A DNA stretch of 64,000 nt from Flavobacteriia bacterium (GTDB lineage Bacteria > Bacteroidota > Bacteroidia > Flavobacteriales_D > Crocinitomicaceae), in NCBI GenBank assembly GCA_947464135.1, contig CANHVK010000002.1, positions 40,136 through 104,135 of the forward strand, in the 5' to 3' direction. Positions 50,468 through 60,608 of this stretch are shown here, one piece after another. The notes under the pieces were generated by a model, which worked only from the letters and a program-made list of their open reading frames with translations, did not search any database and was not told where the DNA came from. Every line of letters starts with the position of its first letter. Position 1 is the stretch's first letter. Made by a program: the position numbers and the translations under genes.

Positions 50468-53035
50468 ATGGCAAAGAGCAAAAAAAGATACGAAGAAGTT
50501 CTTCCTACAGAAAAAGTAAAATCATTTACAAGACGTTTCTGGATTATCGCAACTTTCCCTATTACTTTCATTATTTGCATGTTAATTTATCAATCTTTCT
50601 CTGACTTACCATCAATTGAAGATTTAAAAGATCCGCAATTATCAGCATCCGTTGTCTATGCAAGTGATGGTCAATCAGAATTAGGTCGTTATTGGAAAGT
50701 AAATCGATTAGTTGCACATTACGATTCAATTTCTCCATTTATAACTGACGCATTAATTTCAACTGAAGATGAGCGTTTCTATTCTCATTCCGGAATCGAT
50801 GTTAAAGCATTAGCCAGAGCAGTGGTAAATGTTGGGGGCGCAGGGGGTGCTTCTACTATTACGCAACAGTTAGCCAAACAATTGTTTACAATTAAATCAC
50901 GTGAAGAACGTGAAGAAATGTTAGCGAGAGGAGAAGAAGAAAGCAAACCTATGTTTGGTAGTATTGGTCGTAAAGCTAACCGATTAATCGAAAAAGTCAG
51001 AGAAAATATTATTTCAACAAGGATTGAGGAAACTTTTACAAAAGAGGAAATTATTACAATGTACTTGAATCAATTCGATTTCTTGTATAATGCTGTTGGA
51101 ATAACCAATGCATGTAAAATTTACTTCAATAAAACACCTAAAACAGTAACTAAAGACGAAGCAGCAATGCTTGTAGGTATGTGTAAAAATCCAACATTAT
51201 ACAATCCATATACATTTACCCAAAAAAATTATCGTTCCATTCTTGCTGATGATAAAGGAGTACGAACAAATGAGATTTCAAGTGAAGAAATTAAAGAAGC
51301 GAGAGCAAAAGATAGTATGCGTGCTTTAGAACGTAGAAATCAAGTACTTTTTCAATGGCTAAAAAATAGTGAAAGTGAAAATGATGGGTTGCGTTTACAC
51401 ATAACAAGAGAAGAATACGACGTACTTTGTAAAAAACCAATCGTATGCAACTTTCAACAGTTAAGTTTTAAAAAAGGAAGAGCTACTTACTTTAGAGAAG
51501 CTATTCGTAAAGAAGTAGTTGCATTATTAGAAGAAAAAGATGCGAATGGAGATTATGTTATCTATAAAAGAAATCTTGAAGATCCAGAAGACAAAAGCAG
51601 ACCCTACAATATTTATGAAGATGGACTTAAAATCTATACAACCGTAGACTACAGAATGCAGGTATATGCAGAAGAAGCTGTAAAAAGACACCTTAAAACG
51701 AAACTTCAAAGAGCTTTTAATAGAAATAATAGAGGATTACGTAACTATCCATTTTCGAATGATATTAAAACAGAAGAAGTTAAAAATATTATAAATAATG
51801 CAATTCGCAGATCAGATCGTTTTTTCAATGCTTCCAATGCAGGAATGAGCGAAGACGAAATTTTTTCAAAATTCAAAGAAAAAGTGCCAATGCGTGTATT
51901 TACATGGGATGGAGAAGTAGATACAGTTATGTCACCTTTGGACTCTATTAAATATTATAAATCATTTTTACAGGCTGGATTGTTATCTATCGAGCCGGAA
52001 ACAGGTTTCGTTAAAGCATGGGTTGGGGGAACAGATATCGATCACTTTGCTTATGATCACGTGAGACAAGGTAAAAGACAAGTTGGTTCTACCATCAAAC
52101 CGTTTGTCTATGCAACTGCAATGTCAATGGGGGTAATCAAGCCTTGTACTCAAGTTCCAAATGTTCCACATTGTATAAAATTATATCATGATGATGGTTC
52201 ATATTTTAAAACGTGGTGTCCAAGTGGTGGTGGTGAAGGTGGAACAGTATCTGTTAAGAAAGGGCTTGCAATGTCTAAAAACAATGTCGCAGCTTGGATC
52301 ATCAATAAGCTTGGAGCAAATGGTCCAAAAACGGTTGCTCGTATTTTGGAACAAATGGATATTCATTTAGAGAAACGAGATATCAAACCTGCAATGTGTT
52401 TAGGTACAATGGATTTAAGTTTATATCAATTAGTAGCAGCACAAGCAATGTTTGCGAATCATGGATTGTTTAATAAACCAACATCTATTATTCGTATTGA
52501 AGATCGATATGGAAATGAAATTTATACAAACAAATTTGAAACTAAAGAAGTCTTTAATGAAACCTATGCTTATTCCATGCTTGAGTTAATGAAAGAAGTA
52601 TGTCGATCTGGAACAGCTTCAAGCATTCGAAGTGGTCAGGCATGGGCTAATATTCCATATCCTACCGCAGGTAAGACAGGAACTACTCAAAGTAATTCAG
52701 ATGGATGGTTCGTGGGTATTACACCAGATTTAGCAACAGGTGTTTGGGTAGGCGCAGAAGACAGAGGAGTTCGATTCCGTTCAACAGATGAAGGACAAGG
52801 TGCTAGGGTTGCATTACCAATTTATGGATACTTTATGAATAATGTATATAAAGACCCTAAACTTAAAATCTCTAAAGAAGACTTTGAAAAACCTGAAGGA
52901 TTTGATAAGTCTAAAGTAAATTGTAATGATAAATATTACGATGATGGCAGCGAAGATGAAGATGGTGAAGAAGAAGAGACTGAATCAGATCCAAATGCTG
53001 AACCTGCAGAAGTACCTGAAGAATTAAATATTTAG
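50468..53035 (+). CDS. Class A penicillin-binding protein (PBP1a, transglycosylase/transpeptidase)
   Basis: STEDERFYSHSGID; GGASTITQQLAKQLF; RQVGSTIKPFVYATAM; SKNNVAAW; KTGTTQSNSDGWFVG; acidic C-terminal tail. Confidence 0.96.
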   Translation: MAKSKKRYEEVLPTEKVKSFTRRFWIIATFPITFIICMLIYQSFSDLPSIEDLKDPQLSASVVYASDGQSELGRYWKVNRLVAHYDSISPFITDALISTEDERFYSHSGIDVKALARAVVNVGGAGGASTITQQLAKQLFTIKSREEREEMLARGEEESKPMFGSIGRKANRLIEKVRENIISTRIEETFTKEEIITMYLNQFDFLYNAVGITNACKIYFNKTPKTVTKDEAAMLVGMCKNPTLYNPYTFTQKNYRSILADDKGVRTNEISSEEIKEARAKDSMRALERRNQVLFQWLKNSESENDGLRLHITREEYDVLCKKPIVCNFQQLSFKKGRATYFREAIRKEVVALLEEKDANGDYVIYKRNLEDPEDKSRPYNIYEDGLKIYTTVDYRMQVYAEEAVKRHLKTKLQRAFNRNNRGLRNYPFSNDIKTEEVKNIINNAIRRSDRFFNASNAGMSEDEIFSKFKEKVPMRVFTWDGEVDTVMSPLDSIKYYKSFLQAGLLSIEPETGFVKAWVGGTDIDHFAYDHVRQGKRQVGSTIKPFVYATAMSMGVIKPCTQVPNVPHCIKLYHDDGSYFKTWCPSGGGEGGTVSVKKGLAMSKNNVAAWIINKLGANGPKTVARILEQMDIHLEKRDIKPAMCLGTMDLSLYQLVAAQAMFANHGLFNKPTSIIRIEDRYGNEIYTNKFETKEVFNETYAYSMLELMKEVCRSGTASSIRSGQAWANIPYPTAGKTGTTQSNSDGWFVGITPDLATGVWVGAEDRGVRFRSTDEGQGARVALPIYGYFMNNVYKDPKLKISKEDFEKPEGFDKSKVNCNDKYYDDGSEDEDGEEEETESDPNAEPAEVPEELNI

Positions 53036-53053
53036 CACTTAATTTCAATAGAT

Positions 53054-53749
53054 ATGAATAAAGTAGTAAAAGACGTAAATGAAGCTTTACAAGGCATCGA
53101 AGACGGAATGACGTTAATGGTGGGAGGTTTTGGTTTATGTGGAATTCCTGAAAATTCAATAGCGGAACTGGTTCGCAAAGGAACGAAAAATCTAACTTGT
53201 ATTTCAAACAACGCAGGGGTAGATGATTTTGGACTTGGTTTATTATTACAAAATAGACAAGTTAAAAAAATGATTAGTTCTTACGTTGGAGAAAATGATG
53301 AATTTGAACGCCAAATGTTATCTGGTGAATTAGAAGTAGATTTAATCCCTCAAGGCTCCTTGGCTGAAAGATGTCGAGCTGGTGGCGCTGGAATACCTGC
53401 TTTCTTTACTCCTGCTGGATTTGGAACTGAAGTTACTGAAGGAAAAGAAGTACGTATTTTCAATGGAAAACCACATATTTTAGAATCTGCACTAACAGCT
53501 GATTTTGCTATCGTTAAAGCTTGGAAAGGCGACACAGAAGGAAATTTAGTTTTCAAAGCTACAGCTAGAAACTTTAACCCAATGATGGCAATGGCTGGTA
53601 AAATTACTATTGCTGAAGTTGAAGAGTTAGTCCCTGCTGGTGAATTAGATCCAAACTTCATACATACTCCTGGTATTTTTGTACAGCGTATTTTCAAAGG
53701 AAATAATTACGAAAAAAGAATTGAACAAAGAACGGTTAGAACAAAATAA
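53054..53749 (+). CDS. scoA: CoA transferase subunit A (3-oxoacid CoA-transferase)
   Basis: [39 protein letters not shown]. Confidence 0.95.
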   Translation: MNKVVKDVNEALQGIEDGMTLMVGGFGLCGIPENSIAELVRKGTKNLTCISNNAGVDDFGLGLLLQNRQVKKMISSYVGENDEFERQMLSGELEVDLIPQGSLAERCRAGGAGIPAFFTPAGFGTEVTEGKEVRIFNGKPHILESALTADFAIVKAWKGDTEGNLVFKATARNFNPMMAMAGKITIAEVEELVPAGELDPNFIHTPGIFVQRIFKGNNYEKRIEQRTVRTK

Positions 53750-53816
53750 TTGAACAATTTTCCAATGTGAAAATGCACCAATTTATTAATTAATAAATAT
53801 ACCGTCAATTATACTA

Positions 53817-54167
53817 ATGGAAAAAAATAGACCAAATCTAATTTTAGATAAAACTATAAAGTTTTCCTTAGATATTATTCGTTATTGTGAAATCTTAGAA
53901 AGTGAAAGAAAGTATGTGATTGCAAGACAATTATTAAAATCTGGAACAAGCATTGGAGCAAATACATTTGAAGCACAAAATGCAGAATCAAAAAATGATT
54001 TCATTCACAAATTAAAAATCGCTGCAAAAGAAATTGAAGAAATAAAATACTGGTTGACACTTTGTGAGTTTTCTGAAAGTTACCCATTTGATGATTCACT
54101 CAAGAATCAGATTAATGAAATTGGTTTAATAATTTATAAAATAATATCAAGCTCAAAGAAAAGTTAA
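53817..54167 (+). CDS. Four-helix bundle (S23/IVP-like) protein
   Basis: DKTIKFSLDIIRYCE...VIARQLLKSGTSIGANTFEAQNAESKNDFIHKLKIAAKEIEEIKYWL. Confidence 0.93.
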   Translation: MEKNRPNLILDKTIKFSLDIIRYCEILESERKYVIARQLLKSGTSIGANTFEAQNAESKNDFIHKLKIAAKEIEEIKYWLTLCEFSESYPFDDSLKNQINEIGLIIYKIISSSKKS

Positions 54168-54179
54168 CGAATCTTTGAA

Positions 54180-54211
54180 TTGATACATTAAAAAATTGGT
54201 ACATTAAAAAA
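54180..54211 (+). repeat. Tandem 16-bp repeat TTGATACATTAAAAAA/TTGGTACATTAAAAAA
   Basis: Two adjacent copies with one mismatch between the IVP gene and scoB. Confidence 0.85.
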
Positions 54212-54220
54212 TTTAAAAAA

Positions 54221-54877
54221 ATGGCTTTAGATAAAGTAGGTATTGCAAAACGTATCGCTCAGGAATTGAGAAATGGATGGTACGTAAATTTGGGGATAGG
54301 CATCCCAACATTAGTGGCAAACTATATTCCAGACGGAATTGACGTGGAATTTCAATCTGAGAATGGAATTTTAGGGATGGGTCCTTTTCCCTTTGAAGGT
54401 GAAGAGGATGCTGACTTAATCAACGCAGGAAAACAAACCATTACAGTAAAAAAAGGAGCTGTATTTTTTGATTCAGCTACTTCATTTGCAATGATTCGTG
54501 GACAGCATGTTCAATTAACTGTATTGGGGGCAATGGAAGTTTCTCAAAACGGTGATATCGCAAACTGGAAAATTCCTGGAAAAATGGTGAAGGGAATGGG
54601 AGGTGCAATGGATTTAGTAGCTTCTGCTGAAAACATCATCGTAGCAATGATGCATACAAACAAAGCAGGGGAAACGAAAATTCTTAAAGAATGTACTTTA
54701 CCATTAACCGGTGTTGGTTGCGTTAAAAAAGTAGTAACTGACTTGGCTGTACTTGAAATCAAAGATGGAAAATTCCACTTGATAGAAAGAGCACCTGGTG
54801 TTAGTGTGGAAGAAATTATAGCTAAAACAGAAGGTGACTTAGTTGTCCCAGATAATGTACCTGAAATGGTATTATAA
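54221..54877 (+). CDS. scoB: CoA transferase subunit B
   Basis: [34 protein letters not shown]. Confidence 0.96.
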   Translation: MALDKVGIAKRIAQELRNGWYVNLGIGIPTLVANYIPDGIDVEFQSENGILGMGPFPFEGEEDADLINAGKQTITVKKGAVFFDSATSFAMIRGQHVQLTVLGAMEVSQNGDIANWKIPGKMVKGMGGAMDLVASAENIIVAMMHTNKAGETKILKECTLPLTGVGCVKKVVTDLAVLEIKDGKFHLIERAPGVSVEEIIAKTEGDLVVPDNVPEMVL

Positions 54878-54898
54878 ACTGTTTTAGAAATCTTTATA

Positions 54899-54930
54899 AA
54901 GCCTGAGCATTTTGCTTGGGCTTTTTTTAT
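54899..54930 (+). terminator. Terminator downstream of scoB
   Basis: AAGCCTGAGCATTTTGCTTGGGCTTTTTTT hairpin. Confidence 0.85.
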
Positions 54931-55042
54931 GCGTGAGAATTTTGGACTTGCAGAATTGCGAATCAAATCCTAACTTTGTTAGTTAAGTAGATACATAAAT
55001 TATCTAACTAATTATATTGTATAATTTAACCAAAAAACCAAT

Positions 55043-56203
55043 ATGCCTTTTTATGCAAAATTAGGTTCGTTTCCAGACAAACGTCACGTGACCTTTGAAA
55101 AACCTGAGGGCGGTTATTATTATGAACAGTTATTTGGTACTGAAGGATTTCATGGATTTTCTTCGTTATTATATCACGTTCATAGACCTACTCAAGTAAA
55201 GTCTGTTTCTCAACCTATTGACCTAACTCCCAAAGCTGCTATTGATAAAAATATCTCTTCTCAAATGCTGAAAGGTTTTGAAGTAGCACCGAAAGATGAT
55301 TTTTTAGATAGTAGAACGATCGTTTTATTTAATAACGATTTAAATATTGCATTGGCTTCTCCAAGAAAGTCATTGCGTTCTTATTTCTATAAAAATGCGG
55401 ATGCAGATGAAGTTATTTTCATTCATGAAGGTTCAGGAAAATTAAGAACTCTAGTGGGTAATATTGACTTTGAATATGGGGATTATTTAGTTATTCCTCG
55501 TGGAATGATTTATCAAATTGATTTCAATACAGAGAATAACCGTTTGTTCATTGTCGAATCATTTAGTCCAGTAATTACTCCAAAAAGATATAGAAATAAC
55601 TTCGGTCAATTATTGGAGCATTCTCCGTTTTGTGAACGTGATTTTAAATTACCTACAGAATTAGAAACACATGACGAAAAAGGCGAATTCTTAATCAAAA
55701 TCAAAAAAGAAAATGTGTTGCATGAAGTTGTTTATGCTACGCATCCATTTGATGTTGTTGGATGGGATGGTTTTAACTTCCCGTATGCATTCTCTATTCA
55801 TAATTTTGAACCTATCACAGGAAGAGTGCACCAACCACCACCAGTGCATCAAACATTTGAAGCACACAATTATGTAATCTGCTCTTTTGTTCCACGTTTA
55901 TACGATTATCATCCAAAATCTATTCCAGCTCCGTATAACCATAGTAACATCGATTCTGACGAAGTATTATATTACGTAGATGGTGATTTCATGAGTCGTA
56001 ACCACGTAGAGAAAGGATATATCTCTTTACACCCAGGAGGAATTCCTCACGGACCTCATCCAGGTGCAATGGAAAGAAGTATTGGCCAAAAAGAAACACA
56101 AGAATTAGCAGTGATGGTTGATACTTTTAGACCACTTAAATTGACACAAGCTGCTGTTGAAATAGCTGATCCAAGCTATTTAACTAGTTGGTTAGAAGAT
56201 TAA
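55043..56203 (+). CDS. hmgA: Homogentisate 1,2-dioxygenase
   Basis: Cupin-fold protein; GYISLHPGGIPHGPHPGAMERSIG; directly upstream of hpd. Confidence 0.92.
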   Translation: MPFYAKLGSFPDKRHVTFEKPEGGYYYEQLFGTEGFHGFSSLLYHVHRPTQVKSVSQPIDLTPKAAIDKNISSQMLKGFEVAPKDDFLDSRTIVLFNNDLNIALASPRKSLRSYFYKNADADEVIFIHEGSGKLRTLVGNIDFEYGDYLVIPRGMIYQIDFNTENNRLFIVESFSPVITPKRYRNNFGQLLEHSPFCERDFKLPTELETHDEKGEFLIKIKKENVLHEVVYATHPFDVVGWDGFNFPYAFSIHNFEPITGRVHQPPPVHQTFEAHNYVICSFVPRLYDYHPKSIPAPYNHSNIDSDEVLYYVDGDFMSRNHVEKGYISLHPGGIPHGPHPGAMERSIGQKETQELAVMVDTFRPLKLTQAAVEIADPSYLTSWLED

Positions 56204-56229
56204 TTAATTTAAAAATTAAAAAAAAGATA

Positions 56230-57390
56230 ATGAGCAAAGAAATAAAAAACGTAGAATACGGATTAGAAAAAATTTTTGAAGGAGCACAAGATTTCCTTCC
56301 TTTATTAGGGACTGACTATGTTGAGTTTTATGTTGGTAATGCGAAACAAGCGGCACACTTTTATAAAACAGCTTTCGGTTTCCAATCGTATGCTTATGCA
56401 GGATTAGAAACAGGATTAAAAGACAGAGTTTCTTATGTATTGAAACAAGATAAAATTAGACTTGTTCTTACAACTGCGTTAACAAGTGATTCTCCAATCG
56501 GTGAGCACGTGAAAAAACACGGTGATGGTGTGAAAGTAGTTGCATTATGGGTAGAAGATGCTCGTAGCGCATACGAAGAAACGATCAAAAGAGGTGCTAA
56601 ATCCTTCCAAGAACCAATCGTAGAGAAAGATGAGCATGGTGAAACTGTTCGTGCTGGTATCTATACATACGGTGAGACTGTTCATATGTTTGTAGAGCGT
56701 AAAAACTACAACGGTATCTTTTTACCAGGATTCCAAGCATGGGAATCTGACTACAACCCTACTCCAGTTGGTTTAAAATTCATCGACCACATGGTTGGTA
56801 ACGTTGGTTGGGGAGAAATGGATACTTGGGTAAAATGGTACGAAGATGTTATGGGATTTGTTAATTTCCTTTCTTTCGACGACAAACAAATTCACACTGA
56901 ATATTCAGCGTTGATGTCTAAAGTAATGTCGAATGGAAATGGACGTATTAAATTCCCTATCAACGAACCAGCTGAAGGTAAAAAACGTTCTCAAATTGAA
57001 GAATATTTAGATTTCTACGAAGGACCAGGTGTTCAACACATCGCAGTTGCAACAGATGATATTATCTCTACAGTAGCTCAATTGAGAGCTAGAGGTATTG
57101 AGTTCTTACCACCACCACCACAAGCTTACTACGATGAAATTCCTGCAAGATTAGGTGAGCACATGAACATCATGAAAGAAGATATCAAAGAATTACAAAA
57201 TTTATCTATTCTTGTGGATGCTGATGAAGAAGGATATTTATTACAAATCTTCACGAAACCTGTAGAAGACAGACCAACGTTATTCTTCGAAATCATCCAA
57301 CGTATGGGTGCAAAAGGATTTGGAGCTGGAAACTTTAAAGCTTTATTCGAGTCTATCGAAAGAGAACAAGCATTAAGAGGAACACTTTAG
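56230..57390 (+). CDS. hpd: 4-hydroxyphenylpyruvate dioxygenase
   Basis: DYVEFYVGNAKQAAHFYKTAFGFQ; FIDHMVGNVGWGEMDTWVKWYEDVMGF; GVQHIAVATDDI. Confidence 0.97.
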   Translation: MSKEIKNVEYGLEKIFEGAQDFLPLLGTDYVEFYVGNAKQAAHFYKTAFGFQSYAYAGLETGLKDRVSYVLKQDKIRLVLTTALTSDSPIGEHVKKHGDGVKVVALWVEDARSAYEETIKRGAKSFQEPIVEKDEHGETVRAGIYTYGETVHMFVERKNYNGIFLPGFQAWESDYNPTPVGLKFIDHMVGNVGWGEMDTWVKWYEDVMGFVNFLSFDDKQIHTEYSALMSKVMSNGNGRIKFPINEPAEGKKRSQIEEYLDFYEGPGVQHIAVATDDIISTVAQLRARGIEFLPPPPQAYYDEIPARLGEHMNIMKEDIKELQNLSILVDADEEGYLLQIFTKPVEDRPTLFFEIIQRMGAKGFGAGNFKALFESIEREQALRGTL

Positions 57391-57423
57391 TGAATAATTA
57401 ACGTTTAATAATAAATGATTATT

Positions 57424-57449
57424 AAGGTGGCTTTCGGGCCACCTTTTTT
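57424..57449 (+). terminator. Terminator downstream of hpd
   Basis: AAGGTGGC-TTTCGG-GCCACCTTTTTT hairpin. Confidence 0.9.
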
Positions 57450-57541
57450 GTTTGGTTTAAATTAACATTTACCCTCCCTAATTTTTATAATATTTGTTAA
57501 AGAATAACAGTTTGGTTATAAAAATTTTAACTTTATTTTTT

Positions 57542-58576
57542 ATGAAAAACTACATTTTTTTACTTGTAAACATAACTCTGTTTTTTACATCAAGTTTTTA
57601 CGCTCAAAAGCCTCAACTTTTAGAAGGTAGATACAGTCATTTTTCCTTACATACATCTAATGATACAATCGATTTTGTAGTAGTAGATAGTTTATTACAA
57701 ACTAAAAAACCAGTGCTTTTATTTTGTCAAGGTTCTCTTCCATATCCTTTATTTTTTAAATCAGAAGATTCAAATGAGCCTTTTTTCTTTGGTGGTGGAC
57801 TTTCAAATTTTGATTTAAAAACAATTAAACAAACCTATCATGTGGTGGTAATTTCCATGCCAAAAACCCCATTATATGTTGGTCCTAAAAATTTGGGTGC
57901 GCAACATTGTTATGTACCAGATACCACGAATCCCTTTGTTCTTTCAACGGATTTTTATCAAGCAGACCTGTTAGATAATTATGTAAAAAGGGCAAATTCA
58001 GTAATTAAATTTCTTAGAAAGCAAGATTGGGTTGCAAGGGAGAAATTGGTTACTGCAGGGCATTCCCAAGGATCTCACATAGCCGTTAAATTAGCTCATA
58101 CAAATAAACACGTGACTTGTCTCGGATTGTTTGGTTTTGATCCCTTTGGGAGGTATGAGAAACTGGTTCGTCAAATCCGTAAAGATGCAATGCAGCATAA
58201 AATAAGTTGGAAAGAGGCTGATTCATTGATGCAAGAGCAATACATGTTAGCAGAAGAAGTGATGAATCCTCAAATTCGTAAAGACCATCCTTCCACAAAT
58301 GCTTGGTATTCCTTTGCAAATCCTTCGTTGGATATTTTGATGAAATTAACAATCCCTATTTATATAGCTAATGGTACCCATGATAATTCCGGTGAGTTAT
58401 CGGATTATTTACCACTTTATTTTATACGCGCACGAAAACACAATTTGATTGTAAAGCGTTATTTCGATATGGAGCACAACTTTTTTGAGGTAGATCAAAA
58501 CCAGCAAGTTGATTATACCAAACCACATTGGAAAGAGGTGATGAATGCATTTGTAGAATGGACACGAACTAAGTAA
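57542..58576 (+). CDS. Secreted alpha/beta hydrolase
   Basis: Signal peptide; VTAGHSQGSHIAVKLA nucleophile elbow; NGTHDNS. Confidence 0.8.
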   Translation: MKNYIFLLVNITLFFTSSFYAQKPQLLEGRYSHFSLHTSNDTIDFVVVDSLLQTKKPVLLFCQGSLPYPLFFKSEDSNEPFFFGGGLSNFDLKTIKQTYHVVVISMPKTPLYVGPKNLGAQHCYVPDTTNPFVLSTDFYQADLLDNYVKRANSVIKFLRKQDWVAREKLVTAGHSQGSHIAVKLAHTNKHVTCLGLFGFDPFGRYEKLVRQIRKDAMQHKISWKEADSLMQEQYMLAEEVMNPQIRKDHPSTNAWYSFANPSLDILMKLTIPIYIANGTHDNSGELSDYLPLYFIRARKHNLIVKRYFDMEHNFFEVDQNQQVDYTKPHWKEVMNAFVEWTRTK

Positions 58577-58584
58577 TAATCTAT

Positions 58585-59568
58585 TTAATAAGTAATTTCA
58601 ACGAAAGGCTTGTTATTATTTCGTTGTTTTCTATACTCAATAAAATTTTTCTGTTCACGCAAACGTTGCTCATGCGTACCGAGACCTATTTCAGCACGAC
58701 GTTTGTTTATTTCTTCAACCTCAGTTTTTGAAAATTTTAGATTACAAAACCATTGGGCATATAATTCATTAAATGCATTTGAATCTTCTGAACAATATGA
58801 AGCCCTAAAATCATGGAAGTCACCAAATTGTTTTGCGTGTAAATTCCCTTTTTTAATTTCTTCAATTAAAAAAGTATCATCTAAACTTCTATTTTTACTA
58901 TAGTAGTGTATCAAAATGAGTCGAATCATAAATGAGTTAAAATGTTCTTCTCTAAACTTATGGTGCATGTATTTTTCGTCGATACCAATCAATTTTTCGC
59001 CTGGATAACCATATTGTTTGATAAGTGGTAACAGTTCAATTTCCACAATTTTTTCTAATTCATTGTACCATATTTTTTTAATTATTGGTTTCCATAAAAT
59101 GTTCCACCATTGAATTTCATGTCGATCACGCCAAAGTTGATCTCGATCGTGTAATTCATTGATTTTGTTTCTTAATTCCCAATTCACTGATTTAGTATAG
59201 ATAGTCCGTAAGGAATCATACTTGGAACTAAAAGTTACCCATTGAGGTTTAGCCATCAATAATTTCAGTATTTTTTCAGATTCTATTTGATTCATTTTTA
59301 AACCATGCTTCACTGCTCTTTCGGCAAAATAAAATGCTAAGGTATCGTTGTTTAATACAAGTGCCGTTTGACAAGCTGATACACAATTACCTAAAAATAC
59401 AAAATCATTTTTTTGAAAAAGATCGTAATAGATAGTTGCTGCTTCGGTGTAGTTTGAATCTAAAATTGCAACTTCAGCACGTGTGATGTTCTTTTGAAAG
59501 TCGATGTAGTCTTGAGAAAAAACAAAACTCATCGAAAAGCATAGTATTAGGGTAGCAATGGTTTTCAT
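58585..59568 (-). CDS. Secreted hypothetical protein (TPR-like N-terminus)
   Basis: Signal peptide; paralogous in layout to 59568-60551. Confidence 0.5.
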   Translation of the reverse strand: MKTIATLILCFSMSFVFSQDYIDFQKNITRAEVAILDSNYTEAATIYYDLFQKNDFVFLGNCVSACQTALVLNNDTLAFYFAERAVKHGLKMNQIESEKILKLLMAKPQWVTFSSKYDSLRTIYTKSVNWELRNKINELHDRDQLWRDRHEIQWWNILWKPIIKKIWYNELEKIVEIELLPLIKQYGYPGEKLIGIDEKYMHHKFREEHFNSFMIRLILIHYYSKNRSLDDTFLIEEIKKGNLHAKQFGDFHDFRASYCSEDSNAFNELYAQWFCNLKFSKTEVEEINKRRAEIGLGTHEQRLREQKNFIEYRKQRNNNKPFVEITY

Positions 59569-60551
59569 TATTTAGATTGATTCATTTTTAGCATATATTT
59601 TTTTCTGTATTCACAATATTCTTCAATGGTTATTTTTTTGTAATTCGGATGAATTAAATATAACATTTCTGTAGAGGGTAACAATAAATAAGAACGTAAC
59701 TCTTCCATTTCTAATGTGCTTATTATTGGGTTTATTGGTTGAAAATATCGGATGTTTTCCTGACGATCTACTCCCATAAAAAAGTTGTTCAAATTCGAGT
59801 AGAAATACTTTTGAGTACCACAATAGTAAAAACTTGAATCAATAATCGGATGTAAACTATCTCCCTGTATTTTAAAGAATGTATTCTCACCTGAAGCGCG
59901 TTCAATTAAATAAGCCATGGTTTCTCTGTGTAACCACCCTTTTCGAGTAAATTCCATTAATTCTTTTTGAATGGGGTTTAAATATCTCCAACCATCGTGA
60001 AAAATAAGTACACCTAATAACTGTTGTGCTATAAAACCACTTTTATTTCTGTTAAATCGTTCAGGTTCATGTTTAGCCCAATAAATCAATTTTTGCGCGT
60101 TTAAACTATCACTATTTATACCCTTGAAATTTCTTTTTCTAAATTTCTGATCCTTATATGCCATTCGTAAAATGGGAATTAATCGATTGGTTTTCTTTGT
60201 TTTGTGTTTTAGGTATAATTTATATGTTTTAAAAAATGGGAATGGTACAAACTTATGCGCATCCATATAAAGCATCCAAAAAGAGGAACCCGCTTGAAAT
60301 GCTTTCATGAGTAATGTGTCGTCGACTTTTTTAGTCAAATTGTATTTGTAACAAATTGCATTTTCATAATCTTCGTAAAAGCCATTATACTGATCAAAAC
60401 ATTTCGAATACAATTCTAAAGCATTTATATGATTTCCTGTTGCTTGATAATAATGAATACTATCAATGTATTTGTAGTACAAAGAAAAATCTTGAGCTTT
60501 TGTTTGAAAACTTAGTGTTACAAGAATGTAAATGAAAAGCAACTTATTCAT
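59568..60551 (-). CDS. Secreted hypothetical protein, tandem paralogue of 58585-59568
   Basis: Signal peptide MNKLLFIYILVTLSFQTKAQ; similar N-terminal repeat layout and C-terminal YRK(K/Q) tail. Confidence 0.5.
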   Translation of the reverse strand: MNKLLFIYILVTLSFQTKAQDFSLYYKYIDSIHYYQATGNHINALELYSKCFDQYNGFYEDYENAICYKYNLTKKVDDTLLMKAFQAGSSFWMLYMDAHKFVPFPFFKTYKLYLKHKTKKTNRLIPILRMAYKDQKFRKRNFKGINSDSLNAQKLIYWAKHEPERFNRNKSGFIAQQLLGVLIFHDGWRYLNPIQKELMEFTRKGWLHRETMAYLIERASGENTFFKIQGDSLHPIIDSSFYYCGTQKYFYSNLNNFFMGVDRQENIRYFQPINPIISTLEMEELRSYLLLPSTEMLYLIHPNYKKITIEEYCEYRKKYMLKMNQSK

Positions 60552-60608
60552 TCAAAATTGGATTATTGCTTGTTTGGATTAAATAACCCAAACATTCTGA
60601 TAAATCAT

